Positions 7,835 through 17,400 of a stretch of DNA of 64,000 nt are shown piece by piece (within the stretch, counting starts at the first letter, position 1; the number at the start of each line of letters is the position of its first letter). The notes under the pieces are model-generated. The model did no database searches, had not been told where the DNA came from, and saw only the letters and a list, made by a program, of their open reading frames with translations. The stretch comes from Dictyobacter formicarum (GTDB lineage: Bacteria; Chloroflexota; Ktedonobacteria; Ktedonobacterales; Ktedonobacteraceae), in NCBI RefSeq assembly GCF_016587435.1, contig NZ_BNJJ01000014.1:186001-250000 (forward strand), in the 5' to 3' direction. Made by a program: the position numbers and the translations under genes.

Positions 7835-8938
7835 CTATCGAACGCCGTGTTTATTCATCTCTGCCTCGAATTGCTGGATGGTAGCCTGATAATAGGTTTT
7901 TCCATCGTCTTTAGCTGCAAAGAAGAAGAGATAATCGGTATTAGCCGGATTGGCGGCAGCTTTCAGACTGTCCAGACCCGGGCTACAGATTGGTGTAGGG
8001 GGCAGGCCAGTAATGTTATAGGTATTCCATTGACTATTGGGTGCGATTTTTGAGCCACTATCGGCCAATGGCTGCCAATATGTGGTTGGTGGATGCTCGG
8101 TATCGCGTGCATATTGAACAGTGGGATCGGCCTGTAGTTTGCCGCCGCCGGTCTGCTCTTTGCCATTAGTTGTATAGATCCGGTTCCAATAGACGCTGGC
8201 GATTTTGCTCTTATCGTCGTGGATACCTGCCTCACGCTCGACTATAGAGGCAAGGGTGAGAAAATCGTACAGCTTCATATTGTGCTTTTGCGCAGCCTGA
8301 TCGAGATGATTTTTACTAATATTATCAGTCATCTCGGTCAACATACTATTGATTAGATCCCGGGCCGTGGCTTTAGGTGAGAGCTCATACGTATCGGGGA
8401 AGAGGAGGCCCTCCATACTGCCATTTTCAGGCACGTTCTTGAGAATAGAGTATTTGCCGGCGTCGGGAAATTTATTGATATGTTTGGTGTAGGTCAAAAA
8501 TTGCGTTTTGCTGAAATTAGGTAGATTGGCATTAGCCGCCATATTGGCGATCTCTTCGAGACGTTTGCCTTCTTTTACCAGCACTAGAATTGCATCCGGG
8601 CGGCCATTTTGCAGCGTATCAATGATACTGCTGATAGTCATATTAGGGCTAATCTGTTTGTAAACGCCAGCCTCTAGTTTTGTATCTAGACCTTTGATGC
8701 GGGCCCAGATAGTAAAGGCGAAGGCATTGCGAATGACGCCCTTGCTTTGCAAATCATTGGCGATTTCTGGAGTGGTTTCGCCTGGCTGAATATCGATTGT
8801 CACATTCGTCGTACTGTTGCTAACGGGTTTTAAAAAAATATCGGTGACATTATTCCAGACAAAGAGCATTCCCAAAAAGATTAGCATCCCTACAACGAGG
8901 ACTGAGAGAATAGCTGCTCGTGATCTAGGTCGTCTCAT
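7835..8938 (-). CDS. mltG: Endolytic transglycosylase MltG (YceG-like)
   Basis: Cleaves nascent glycan strands at the membrane and so sets peptidoglycan strand length. Residues 10-27 form a single N-terminal membrane anchor. A LysM-like region (IDIQPGETTPEIANDLQSKGVIRNAFAF) follows, then the YceG catalytic domain with LASIVEREAG, containing the catalytic Glu, and the YNTYNITGLPPTPICSPG motif near the C-terminus (here WNTYNITGLPPTPICSPG). Length 367 is typical. GAGGGGAAC precedes the ATG. It starts 20 bp after ruvX, as in many Gram-positive genomes where alaS, ruvX and mltG cluster. Confidence 0.96.
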   Translation of the reverse strand: MRRPRSRAAILSVLVVGMLIFLGMLFVWNNVTDIFLKPVSNSTTNVTIDIQPGETTPEIANDLQSKGVIRNAFAFTIWARIKGLDTKLEAGVYKQISPNMTISSIIDTLQNGRPDAILVLVKEGKRLEEIANMAANANLPNFSKTQFLTYTKHINKFPDAGKYSILKNVPENGSMEGLLFPDTYELSPKATARDLINSMLTEMTDNISKNHLDQAAQKHNMKLYDFLTLASIVEREAGIHDDKSKIASVYWNRIYTTNGKEQTGGGKLQADPTVQYARDTEHPPTTYWQPLADSGSKIAPNSQWNTYNITGLPPTPICSPGLDSLKAAANPANTDYLFFFAAKDDGKTYYQATIQQFEAEMNKHGVR

Positions 8939-8958
8939 GCGTTTGTTCCCCTCATGGG

Positions 8959-9432
8959 TTATTTACCCAGATGATCCAGGTAATCCTGAAGAATGACTGC
9001 CGCGGCTAATGCATCAATTTCGTGACCGCGTCGACGTTTTTTGCCCTGGGGACGTTGCCGCCCACCATCACGTCTCTGATGCCTATCCCTTCCATCCTGA
9101 CCACGTTGCGTAAGGAGGCGTTGAGCCTCAACCGTTGAAAGGCGTTCATCCCAGAACGTCACTGGGAGCGTGATATGGCGTTTCATGCGCTCAACAAAGG
9201 CCTGTATCCTTTGTCCTTGTCCATGAATCTGCCCATCCAGGCTGATGGGTAACCCTACCACGAGACCTTCTGCCTCAAGTTCATTGATGAGCTCTTGGAT
9301 GGTTTCCCAGGTTTTTTGCTCGTTACGGGTCACATGTATGGTTTTATAGGGAGATGCTAAAAAACCGTTGGTATCGCCAGTTGCAACTCCTATGCGGGCA
9401 TCTCCGACATCCAAAGCTATCAATCGAGTCAT
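8959..9432 (-). CDS. ruvX: Putative pre-16S rRNA nuclease / Holliday junction resolvase-like YqgF
   Basis: RNase H-like YqgF family, thought to process the 5' end of 16S rRNA and named for Holliday-junction resolvase similarity. The strand-1 motif IALDVGDARIGVA holds the first catalytic Asp (residue 8); GLPISLDGQ and FWDERLSTVEA supply the later acidic residues. Between DERLSTVEAQRLL and the final IDALAAAVILQDYL there is an arginine-rich insertion of about 25 residues (QDGRDRHQRRDGGRQRPQG), longer than the usual short basic loop. CAGGAAC lies before the ATG. Co-directional with mltG. Confidence 0.93.
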   Translation of the reverse strand: MTRLIALDVGDARIGVATGDTNGFLASPYKTIHVTRNEQKTWETIQELINELEAEGLVVGLPISLDGQIHGQGQRIQAFVERMKRHITLPVTFWDERLSTVEAQRLLTQRGQDGRDRHQRRDGGRQRPQGKKRRRGHEIDALAAAVILQDYLDHLGK

Positions 9433-9690
9433 ATGGTATGTTCCTGATATTCCCGGATTGCTATGTTATTAGCCTGCTATACAATAATCTTTTATCAAGA
9501 TTTATCGGCCATCTATTGTATTTCCCGAAGGTTGTTTTCGGGGTGTTGTTGTTGGACATAATTCATCCACCATACAGCATTGTAGCTAAGCATGGTTTAT
9601 TCTGTCCAGTCGACACTATCCTCGTAGCAGATTCTGGTTATTTATTTACCGCTGCATGGAATGTGTTTTGAGCGCTGAAGGCGCGAACAG
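9433..9690. other. Spacer with a solitary repeat box
   Basis: About 260 bp between ruvX and the baseplate-J-like gene. It ends with TTTTGAGCGCTGAAGGCGCG (9666-9685), the right box of the dispersed palindromic family, without the palindrome. The box abuts the stop codon of the gene at 9691. No other feature seen. Confidence 0.55.
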
Positions 9691-12336
9691 TCAGGCTTTA
9701 GCCGGGACCATGCCTGGCACAACTTTAATATCTATATGATTTGAATAAAAGGGGAGATACGGAAAGAAACCCGGCTGGATATCGATATGCGTATCCTGAA
9801 TCCCTTTGTTATTTGATTTGAGCAGATGGCTGGCTGAATCCGGTCTCTGGCCTGCGATTTGTTGGCGCAAGATATTAGCATCAAATGCGCCACCTACCGG
9901 GGCGGTCGCGACATAGTCCAGTTTCAAGCCAGTTTTGCCCGCAGGCTGTTGTTTCAGCTTGCTGATGCTGATAGGCTGTCTGGCATCATTTAAGATCACA
10001 TCCTGACTGAAAGCCTTGTCTTTTTTCATGGCACTGCTGAGCTGTGTTCTGGCCGCATTCTGTAAGTCGCTATTGTTGACGAACAGGACTGTTGCTTTGA
10101 CACTGATTTGCGCCGGAAAGGTCTTACCACTCTCGATAACAGTATCTTTGGCCGGTGGATTGATCAGGGTATCTGTCGTGGTGAGAGGACCAATAGCACC
10201 ATTCTGTGGCAAGCTTTTGATCCAGGTATCGATCTGGCCCTGCAATTGTTTGTGCAGGTCGTTACGTGCATTGGTCAGGTCTTTGTCGGCTATGGCCGCG
10301 ACAGGTTCCATGCCGCCACCCTTGATGTCGTCGATACTGGTAACGCTTAGCTTGAGTTGGGCAGCAGTAGTATTATTGGTTTTTGCGATACTATCCAGGC
10401 TGGTGTCTGGAATCAACGTGACGCTACCTGCCGGTACATTTCCGCTCTCGCCCGCTTTGACCGCCTCGACTGGAACAGGCAATGGCACGTTGGAGCAGAG
10501 GGTCTGTTTGGGAATAGAGACCTCGGCGGTCGTTTTAAACAGCACGCCATTAACTCCAGGGGTAGACACCTCACTTCCTGTGGGAATGATGATATCTGTA
10601 TCCCCATTATTGCTGAAGCAGACATTGCCTTTGGCCTTGGCTGTGCCGACTAATTTGGTGCCAGTCACCGGTTCGGGACTCGTTTTGGTAAACTCGTGGA
10701 CCAGTTGATGGGCCGGGATGCTTCCCTGGGTCGGCTCTAGCGCGGCCAGGGTGCTGACAGGATGAGAATAATTGCGGGCAGCAATGGTGATCGTAACTGT
10801 GGCCGTTGGCAAGAAATAAGCTCCCAACGCCAGGGCAAGAAACAGACAGATAATGGCGGCCGCAATGATCCAGACCAGTGTGTTGCGGCGTTTTTGACGT
10901 GGTTTGGCCAGTGTTTGCGACTTACGAGAACGTAGACCCTTCGAAGGTCGTCCCGCTGGCGGTCGCCGTGATGATGTGAGGACGCCAGAGGGGCGCGCCT
11001 GACGCTGATCGGCAGCGGCTGGACGCTGCATCTGGCCGCTTCGGGCACCATAAGTCCTTGGTCGCTCTTCCGGTAGTGGAATCAGGTCAGGGTTTTTATG
11101 GCTTGTACGCGAGGGTGGCTCATAGGTAAACGTGCCACGCTCTTTGACCTGTGTAGGCCGATCCTGGATCGGCAGCAAATCATCATCATCCAGGTCTTCA
11201 GCGCGCAGGCGTTGAGAGGGAGCATGCGACACCTTAAAGGCGGCTGGTGGTGGCGGAGGCACCATTTTCCCAGAACGTCGCTGGCGCGTGGGTTCAGCGT
11301 CCTGGCGTGGTCGCTCACGTGGTCTGGTTTCTTTCCTGGTCGCCTGGCGCTCCCGATTTTGGGCACCCCGCGGCCTGGGTGCAACTATCTCGTCTCCATC
11401 CTCATCAATATTGAAATGATTTCCAATGATGCTGGTAGGCGCTTCAGCCACATCCTGAATGATGTGATCATAGTGGTGATCTGGACTCTCGATTACCGCC
11501 TCGCCACGCTGTTCGACTGATGGCGGAGGCTGTTTATCCTCCATCAACAGGAATGGATCGTCGTCCTCGTCCGCATCCAATGAGCGGTAGGGAGTGTGTG
11601 TTCTAGGAGCCTGTGGCTCAACTTCAGTTGAGGTGCGCGTCCCGGGTGCCCCCAAACCGGGCTCACTATTGGACTTGCCCGCGGCCTGGCGAATATCCTG
11701 GGTCAGGGCGTAATCCTCCAGTAGCAGATCAGGCTCCTCGATTTGATCTGGAGCGAGGGGCCTGATAGGGGGCGTTGTATGGTGACTACCATAATCGTAT
11801 GCGTCTTCATAGCTCTCGTCCGGAAATTGAAAGGTGGCCGGATCATCAACTGGAGGCTGAAGAGGTTGCTGGCGTAGCTGGTCGCGCGCGTTCTCCCGAT
11901 TGTCGCGGTTGGCGAGATTGGATGAGTTGCGCGCGCCGGCCTGACGTGGCCGTAGTGTATTGGTGCTACGTGCCGTGCGTGCGCCGGTGGGACGCTGGCT
12001 GGGGTTAGCGGGTCGAGCGCGATTGGTGGTTCCACTACGCGCTGGCCGACCCGTAGGACGTGAGCGTCCTTGCTGCGATGATTCAAGCGAATGGGCAACT
12101 GTGAATTTCACTGCATGGGCAACAGAACGTACCTGGGGATCTGAACTGACAATCAGGACATCCTTTCCCAATTCACGCGCGCGGGCATAAAGGAGTTTCC
12201 AGGCCACGTGACTACGCAATTGTGTCTGGGCTGGTACCACTAAGGTGACTTTCCGGGTTTGTAGCTTTTCCAGGCGTTCACGCACAGTTGTCAGATCATC
12301 ATCCGGGCTAATATAGATTGTTTGCTCATCACTCAT
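9691..12336 (-). CDS. Large membrane protein with disordered linker and baseplate-J-like C-terminal domain
   Basis: An 881-residue, single-pass protein. Residues 1-75 form a small alpha/beta domain (RKVTLVVPAQTQLRSHVAWKLL, GKDVLIVSSDPQVRSVAHAV). About 420 residues rich in Arg, Pro, Asp and Gln look disordered. A membrane helix (about 505-530, WIIAAAIICLFLALALGAYF) leads to an external part with ATVTITIAARN and SVTLIPDTSLDSIAKTNNTT. That C-terminal pattern resembles the baseplate J/gp47-like domains annotated in many Chloroflexota membrane proteins, so the phage term is a fold label, not evidence of a phage. The ATG at 12336 has AAAGGG 6 nt upstream; the GTG five codons earlier does not. Lies between an FtsA/PilM-like ATPase and ruvX; a role in envelope or pilus-like assembly is a guess. 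Confidence 0.65.
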   Translation of the reverse strand: MSDEQTIYISPDDDLTTVRERLEKLQTRKVTLVVPAQTQLRSHVAWKLLYARARELGKDVLIVSSDPQVRSVAHAVKFTVAHSLESSQQGRSRPTGRPARSGTTNRARPANPSQRPTGARTARSTNTLRPRQAGARNSSNLANRDNRENARDQLRQQPLQPPVDDPATFQFPDESYEDAYDYGSHHTTPPIRPLAPDQIEEPDLLLEDYALTQDIRQAAGKSNSEPGLGAPGTRTSTEVEPQAPRTHTPYRSLDADEDDDPFLLMEDKQPPPSVEQRGEAVIESPDHHYDHIIQDVAEAPTSIIGNHFNIDEDGDEIVAPRPRGAQNRERQATRKETRPRERPRQDAEPTRQRRSGKMVPPPPPAAFKVSHAPSQRLRAEDLDDDDLLPIQDRPTQVKERGTFTYEPPSRTSHKNPDLIPLPEERPRTYGARSGQMQRPAAADQRQARPSGVLTSSRRPPAGRPSKGLRSRKSQTLAKPRQKRRNTLVWIIAAAIICLFLALALGAYFLPTATVTITIAARNYSHPVSTLAALEPTQGSIPAHQLVHEFTKTSPEPVTGTKLVGTAKAKGNVCFSNNGDTDIIIPTGSEVSTPGVNGVLFKTTAEVSIPKQTLCSNVPLPVPVEAVKAGESGNVPAGSVTLIPDTSLDSIAKTNNTTAAQLKLSVTSIDDIKGGGMEPVAAIADKDLTNARNDLHKQLQGQIDTWIKSLPQNGAIGPLTTTDTLINPPAKDTVIESGKTFPAQISVKATVLFVNNSDLQNAARTQLSSAMKKDKAFSQDVILNDARQPISISKLKQQPAGKTGLKLDYVATAPVGGAFDANILRQQIAGQRPDSASHLLKSNNKGIQDTHIDIQPGFFPYLPFYSNHIDIKVVPGMVPAKA

Positions 12337-12495
12337 AATAAGCCCTTTCACCCCCTAATGGCCTACTTCCTCGAAATTACAATCAGAGCGCATTTGCCCT
12401 GGGCTGATGTTTTTTGTTCTATCGATGTGAAGGGAGAGAGGGATTACGCATCGGGCTCGCTGCATCATGTCGAGAATCCTTTGCTGGTGGATTGT

Positions 12496-13848
12496 CTAAA
12501 TATGCATGTTGTTAATGACGCGATCCAGTGCTCTTTCCAACACATTATTATCGTTATTTAGTTCAACGGCCTGATAGGCCAGGGCCATTGGCGTAATATC
12601 TTGCCCGCTTTCCAGCATTCCTTCATTGTCCAGAATGCTGCCGACCATTTCTGGTTGTACAGCGCGGATAATGGGTTGGCGCGAGAAGGGCAAACGCTCG
12701 GTCCATGGGAACGCCTCCAGGCGTTGATGCAGATCCACCAGGGCAGATCCACCGCCGACGATATAAATTGCTGGCGGAAGTAACTCGCCCTTAGAAAGCT
12801 CTTCAATCAGCAGCTCGACGCTATCCATCCAGGTCTGGCATTCTGGCGCCAGGATAGCCTGTATTTCATCGTGGCTACTCCCTTTAAGCTCGCCGTTGCT
12901 ATAACTGATCTTGAGCCGCTCTGCCTCTTTGATCGGGATGCCTTTGCTGGTAGCAATGCGGCGCGTAAATGCACGGCCACCCAGGGCGAAGACACGCGTC
13001 TCTTCGATACCACCCTGGCGCACCAGTGCGATGTCAGTAGTACCACCGCCAACATCGATGAAGATAGCCCCGCTGTCCGCGCTGGCATTACTACTCAAGC
13101 AGCGGGCCAGTGCGTAGGGTTCAGCTACGATCGTCACCAGGGTCAGATCGAGGCCCTGGGCCACCGTTTCAATGGCGCCTAACTGTGTTAATGGCGCGAA
13201 AGCGCTGAAGAGCGTTAAGGCAAAGTGACGGCCACGGAAACCGATGGGATTTGTCACCAGTTGCCCGTCGATGCGCACCGAGATGACGGCGGCATTGGTC
13301 AGGCGAACATCGATATTGCCATAGCCAGTTTCAGCGGCAATACGCTCCTTGGCCATTTTAAGCAAGCGCTCTTGTGCCGCAGTAATTAAAGATTCCAGTT
13401 CTTCCGCAGTAATTTGTTTCGTGGGTTGTGCTCGTTGTTTGCTGACCGTTGTGGAACTGCCCTTGACTAGCTCACCGGCAATGCCAATCACCGCCGAAGG
13501 GGCAATGACACCGCCAGCCGCCTGCTCTGCCTTGAGCAAAGCTTCGTTACAATTGGCGATCACCCCTGGGATGTCGGTCACAATACCATCCGACATATGT
13601 GCGTAACTCTGTGGGTGACGCCCAACTCCTAATACTTCCGCATGATCACCGCGCACTTCAACGATCATAGCTTTAGCAAAGGCTGTCCCGATATCGAGTG
13701 CTGTGAAGAGCTGACGCTGGCTGCCTATGTCACCTGGATCTTCATCATCGTATTCATCATCATATGCATAGTCCTGCTCCAGGTCAGCATAGTCATCTGC
13801 CCGTGATCCCGTAAATAAATCACGCAGACGTTGCAAGAGATTTTTCAT
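12496..13848 (-). CDS. FtsA/PilM-like actin-fold ATPase
   Basis: A 450-residue actin-like ATPase. After an acidic N-terminal stretch comes FTALDIGTAFAKAMIVEV (phosphate 1), an SHS2-type 1C insertion (GIAGELVKGSSTTVSKQRAQ), FIDVGGGTTDIALVRQGGIEETRVFALGG (phosphate 2) and IYIVGGGSALVDLHQRL (adenosine motif). FtsA tethers the Z-ring to the membrane and PilM supports type IV pilus assembly; sequence alone does not decide which. No ftsZ is next to it. The protein downstream has a cytosolic N-domain and a single membrane pass, as PilN-type partners do, which leaves the PilM reading open. The last residues ALDRVINNMHI are not an obvious amphipathic FtsA membrane helix. Confidence 0.8.
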   Translation of the reverse strand: MKNLLQRLRDLFTGSRADDYADLEQDYAYDDEYDDEDPGDIGSQRQLFTALDIGTAFAKAMIVEVRGDHAEVLGVGRHPQSYAHMSDGIVTDIPGVIANCNEALLKAEQAAGGVIAPSAVIGIAGELVKGSSTTVSKQRAQPTKQITAEELESLITAAQERLLKMAKERIAAETGYGNIDVRLTNAAVISVRIDGQLVTNPIGFRGRHFALTLFSAFAPLTQLGAIETVAQGLDLTLVTIVAEPYALARCLSSNASADSGAIFIDVGGGTTDIALVRQGGIEETRVFALGGRAFTRRIATSKGIPIKEAERLKISYSNGELKGSSHDEIQAILAPECQTWMDSVELLIEELSKGELLPPAIYIVGGGSALVDLHQRLEAFPWTERLPFSRQPIIRAVQPEMVGSILDNEGMLESGQDITPMALAYQAVELNNDNNVLERALDRVINNMHI

Positions 13849-14165
13849 TTATCCATCCCAAAATTATTGCTCCACTCGCTGCCAGCTCTGCTTGAGCAGC
13901 TTTCTCGTGCGTTGGGCTATCTAAGGCATTCGTTTACTTTATAGCACAAAAATTGCTTTATTGGCAAAATTGATAATTACACCAGCCAGGCTGTTCCTTT
14001 GTTATAACGTATCCTCATGGCATAAGGTTGCGTGGCTATCTCAAAAATACTTAATGCTTGGTGTATCGGTAGAAATATCTCTATATTTTTGCTTGAAAAA
14101 CCTGCGTTGCGCCAACAGCGAGAGGGGAGGCGATGGAGAGCATCGCCTCCCAGCTAACAGCAAGC
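13849..14165. other. Spacer between alaS and the FtsA-like gene, with hairpin
   Basis: Contains a perfect 11-bp stem (14125-14135 with 14141-14151, GGGAGGCGATG) just past the alaS stop; it could end the alaS transcript although no T-run follows. The remaining AT-rich DNA probably holds the promoter of the FtsA-like gene, but no clear site was found. Confidence 0.5.
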
Positions 14166-16814
14166 CTACTTGAGATTATCACGCACGAAGGCTTTAGCAA
14201 GTTCCAGGGACGGCTGAATAGCCGTTTTGTCCTTACCACCACCCTGGGCCGAGTCTGGTCGGCCGCCTCCTTTGCCGCCCAGGCGTTCGCCAACCACACC
14301 GGCCAGTTTGCCCGCGTGCAGTCCGCGTTTGGTCAGTGTCTGATGAATATTGACCTGCAGGGCAATGCGTTCGCCGAGGTCGCTGGCCAGAACCACCACG
14401 CCCGGCTGCGCTAATTTGCTGAGTATGGTCTCGCCCATATCGCGCAAGATTTTGGCATCCGGGGCAGTCACGCTGGCGGTGACCACAGGGATACCCGCTA
14501 CATCCTGGGCCTGCTGAACCAGATTCTGCGCCTGAGACTTGGCCTCGTTGCGCTGGTACTGCGTGATCTGGCGGCGCGCGCCAGCCAGGTCCTGTAACAG
14601 TTGCTCGATACGCGGCTCAACCTGCTCAGATTGTACCTGCAGGAGGGCGGCGATCCTGTCGACTGTCTCGCGTTTCTGGCGCAGATAGTTTTCTGCTGCG
14701 CGGCCAGTTAAGGCCTCAATACGGCGGATACCGGCGGCGATACTTGTCTCCTGGACCGTAACGTAGGTGCCAATCTGACCGGTGGTGGCACAGTGGGTGC
14801 CGCCACATAGCTCGATACTACTGCCCATCGAAACCACGCGTACCATGTCATCGTATTTCTCGCCAAAGAGGGCCATCGCCCCAGTCTGCATGGCATCCTG
14901 AATCGGCATGATTTTGGTCTGCACCGGATAGTTGGCGCGGATCCATTCATTGATCTGGGTGTCGATGTGGACCAGGTCTGCACTGTTTAGCGGACGTGGA
15001 CTGGTGAAGTCGAAGCGCAGGCGCTCTGGTTCAACCAGCGAGCCACGCTGCTGCACCTGGCTTCCTAGCCGATCACGCAGGGCTTTGTGGAGCAGATGGG
15101 TAGCGCTGTGGTTGCGCATAGTATCCGCGCGGCGGCGCTCAATAACATCCGCCTGGATGCTATCGCCAACACGCAGGTGTCCCTCGGTTAATTGGCCATA
15201 GTGGGCGATCAACCCTTTGATTGGACGGCGCGTGTCCTGCACCTGGAAGTTGCCCAGCGGTCCTGTGATATCGCCATGGTCGCCGATCTGGCCACCACTT
15301 TCGGCATAGAACGGGGTTTTGTCCAGAATAACCAGGGCCTGCTGGGGCGCGCTGATATCTGTCACTTCTTCGCCATCCACCATCAGCGCCACTACTTTGC
15401 TACTGCTGACCAGGCCAGTATAGCCAAGAAACTCTGTGGTTCCCTCACGCTTCAAAATCTCGGTCAGTGCCCGATCATCCTGGGCCTGACTGAAGGCGTT
15501 GCTGGCACCGGCGCGACTGCGCTCCTGCTGGCGCTGCATCGACTCTTCAAAGCCAGAAGTATCGACACTGAATCCATGCTCGGCCGCGATTTCTTGCGTT
15601 AATTCGACGGGGAAACCATGGGTATCGTAGAGGCGGAACACCTCTTCGCCCGGGATCACCTTCTTATGCTGCTGCTGCAAATCGGCCAGCAGTTCATTGA
15701 GCAGGTTGAGACCCGTATTGAGTGTCTGGCTAAACTTCTTTTCTTCCTGGCTTAGCACCTCGATGATGCGCTCGCGCTGGGTTTTGAGCTCGGTATAATG
15801 CTCGCCCAGCAGATCGATGACGGTATTGGTCGCCTCAGCCAGGAAGGGTTTGTCCAGTCCGAGCAGCTTGCCATGACGGACCGCGCGTCGCAGGATACGG
15901 CGGAAGATATAGCCACGGCCCTCGTTACTAGGCAGTACACCATCCGCAGCCAGGAAGACCAGGGCACGGCCATGATCTGCGATCACGCGCAAAGACGTAT
16001 CGGTTTTAGCACTCTGACCATAAGGAGTTTCGGTAATCAGAGCAAAGCGATCAATAATTGTGCGCAAGAGATCGGTATCGAAGACTGATTCCTTGCCTTG
16101 TAGCACCATCGTCAGGCGCTCCAGGCCCATGCCTGTATCGATATTGCGGCGCGGCAACGGCGTACGCGTGCCATCCAGGTCCTGGTAGAACTGCATAAAC
16201 ACCAGGTTCCAGATCTCCAGGAAACGCTCGCATTCACAGCCGGGCTTACAGTCGGCGGTGCCACAGCCATATTCGACGCCCCGATCATAATAAATTTCCG
16301 AATCGGGACCACAGGGACCAGAGGCTCCGGGAGGTCCCCACCAGTTCTCATCCAGGCGTACAATGGCTTCATCGGCATAGCCAGCAATCTCATGCCAGTA
16401 GCGTGCCGCTTCGTCATCCTCGGGATGCACCGTTGGATGCAGCCGATCGGCTGGCAGATTGACAACTTTGGTCAGGAATTCCCAGGCATAAGCGATGGCC
16501 TCACGCTTAAAATAATCTCCGACCGAAAAGTTTCCCAGCATCTCAAAAAAAGTTAACGTACGCTGATTGCCAACTTTATCGATATCTGTCGTGCGAAAAC
16601 ATTTTTGCGCAGAGGTCATGCGTGCCGCAGGAGGAGTCTCACGGCCCAGGAAGTAAGGGATCATCTGCTGCATACCAGCGGTGGTCAACAATACTGTGGG
16701 GTCATTATGCGGCACGAGAGATGAACTAGGCATTTTTACGTGGTCTTTACTGGCAAAGAAATCCAGGAATCGCGCACGTATTTCGGTTCCTGTTAAGGTC
16801 GTATCAACGGACAC
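14166..16814 (-). CDS. alaS: Alanine-tRNA ligase
   Basis: Charges tRNA-Ala and edits mischarged Ser/Gly. The class II catalytic core is at the N-terminus (RARFLDFFASKDHVKMPSSS, then a Cys-rich GCGTADCKPGCECERF segment). The editing domain has the zinc motif NHSATHLLHKALR and CGGTHCATTGQIG. The C-terminal DHHA1 domain ends GGRPDSAQGGG. GTG 16814 is preferred as start: GAGGAGG lies about 5 nt upstream and the protein then begins SVDTTLTGTEIRARF, close to the usual N-terminus; the ATG at 16871 would add 19 unrelated residues and has no ribosome site. Length 882 is typical. I found no T-box consensus in the leader. Confidence 0.96.
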   Translation of the reverse strand: MSVDTTLTGTEIRARFLDFFASKDHVKMPSSSLVPHNDPTVLLTTAGMQQMIPYFLGRETPPAARMTSAQKCFRTTDIDKVGNQRTLTFFEMLGNFSVGDYFKREAIAYAWEFLTKVVNLPADRLHPTVHPEDDEAARYWHEIAGYADEAIVRLDENWWGPPGASGPCGPDSEIYYDRGVEYGCGTADCKPGCECERFLEIWNLVFMQFYQDLDGTRTPLPRRNIDTGMGLERLTMVLQGKESVFDTDLLRTIIDRFALITETPYGQSAKTDTSLRVIADHGRALVFLAADGVLPSNEGRGYIFRRILRRAVRHGKLLGLDKPFLAEATNTVIDLLGEHYTELKTQRERIIEVLSQEEKKFSQTLNTGLNLLNELLADLQQQHKKVIPGEEVFRLYDTHGFPVELTQEIAAEHGFSVDTSGFEESMQRQQERSRAGASNAFSQAQDDRALTEILKREGTTEFLGYTGLVSSSKVVALMVDGEEVTDISAPQQALVILDKTPFYAESGGQIGDHGDITGPLGNFQVQDTRRPIKGLIAHYGQLTEGHLRVGDSIQADVIERRRADTMRNHSATHLLHKALRDRLGSQVQQRGSLVEPERLRFDFTSPRPLNSADLVHIDTQINEWIRANYPVQTKIMPIQDAMQTGAMALFGEKYDDMVRVVSMGSSIELCGGTHCATTGQIGTYVTVQETSIAAGIRRIEALTGRAAENYLRQKRETVDRIAALLQVQSEQVEPRIEQLLQDLAGARRQITQYQRNEAKSQAQNLVQQAQDVAGIPVVTASVTAPDAKILRDMGETILSKLAQPGVVVLASDLGERIALQVNIHQTLTKRGLHAGKLAGVVGERLGGKGGGRPDSAQGGGKDKTAIQPSLELAKAFVRDNLK

Positions 16815-17400
16815 AGCATCCTCCTCGGTAAAATCGGTGTATGATGAATAGAATGTGTTTACCTGCAACATTCCATGAATAGTATCTATCGTAATGGTCT
16901 AAACTGGCTTCTATTGTTGTGTGAGTGCCTCTGAATGCGCATGCGCAAATTCAGGAAAAGGGCTCCCGTTGAGGCGAAACCTCTGAGCGCCACACACACG
17001 GTAGTATATCAATTTCTATACCGGAATGTCTACAGTAATGAAGCGCTTCCACATGTTCTACATTTGTTGAAACGGTCGGGCCTGTATGCGCTCTTCTTAT
17101 TCGATGCAAATTGATGAATAATCCTGCCTGCATGTCACGGTTTTATGGATGGGTAGAGTTGGATGCATGTTATTAACGATGTAAATCTGAGATTGATACA
17201 CGCAGGAAAAACACAAAATACGTTCCCTTTTCTGAACCATTTTTGTTGTATTCTGGACCAAAAAGAGAGATTTCACTAATAGTTCAGGTTATATTATTGA
17301 GTGTAATGATAGACTGTGCTCGTGACTTTTATGTAACGGGCGCTAGCATTAATTATTCTATTATGCATGTTAAGCAGATAGATAAAGGAGAAGGTCTCTC
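16815..17400. other. Divergent spacer between alaS and the P-loop kinase
   Basis: 586 bp without a credible gene. Holds an inverted repeat CTGAAT..GCGCATGCGC..ATTCAG near 16932-16953 in the alaS leader and very AT-rich DNA before 17401. No T-box motif and no convincing -35/-10 pair on either strand. Confidence 0.4.

Noticed and set aside
9691..12336. Prophage remnant suggested by the baseplate-J-like domain
   Set aside because: No other phage gene nearby; the protein has a membrane anchor and sits in a housekeeping cluster, and this domain label is common for cellular membrane proteins in the phylum.
16815..17150. T-box leader upstream of alaS
   Set aside because: Looked for the conserved GGTGG-type T-box and specifier stem; not present.
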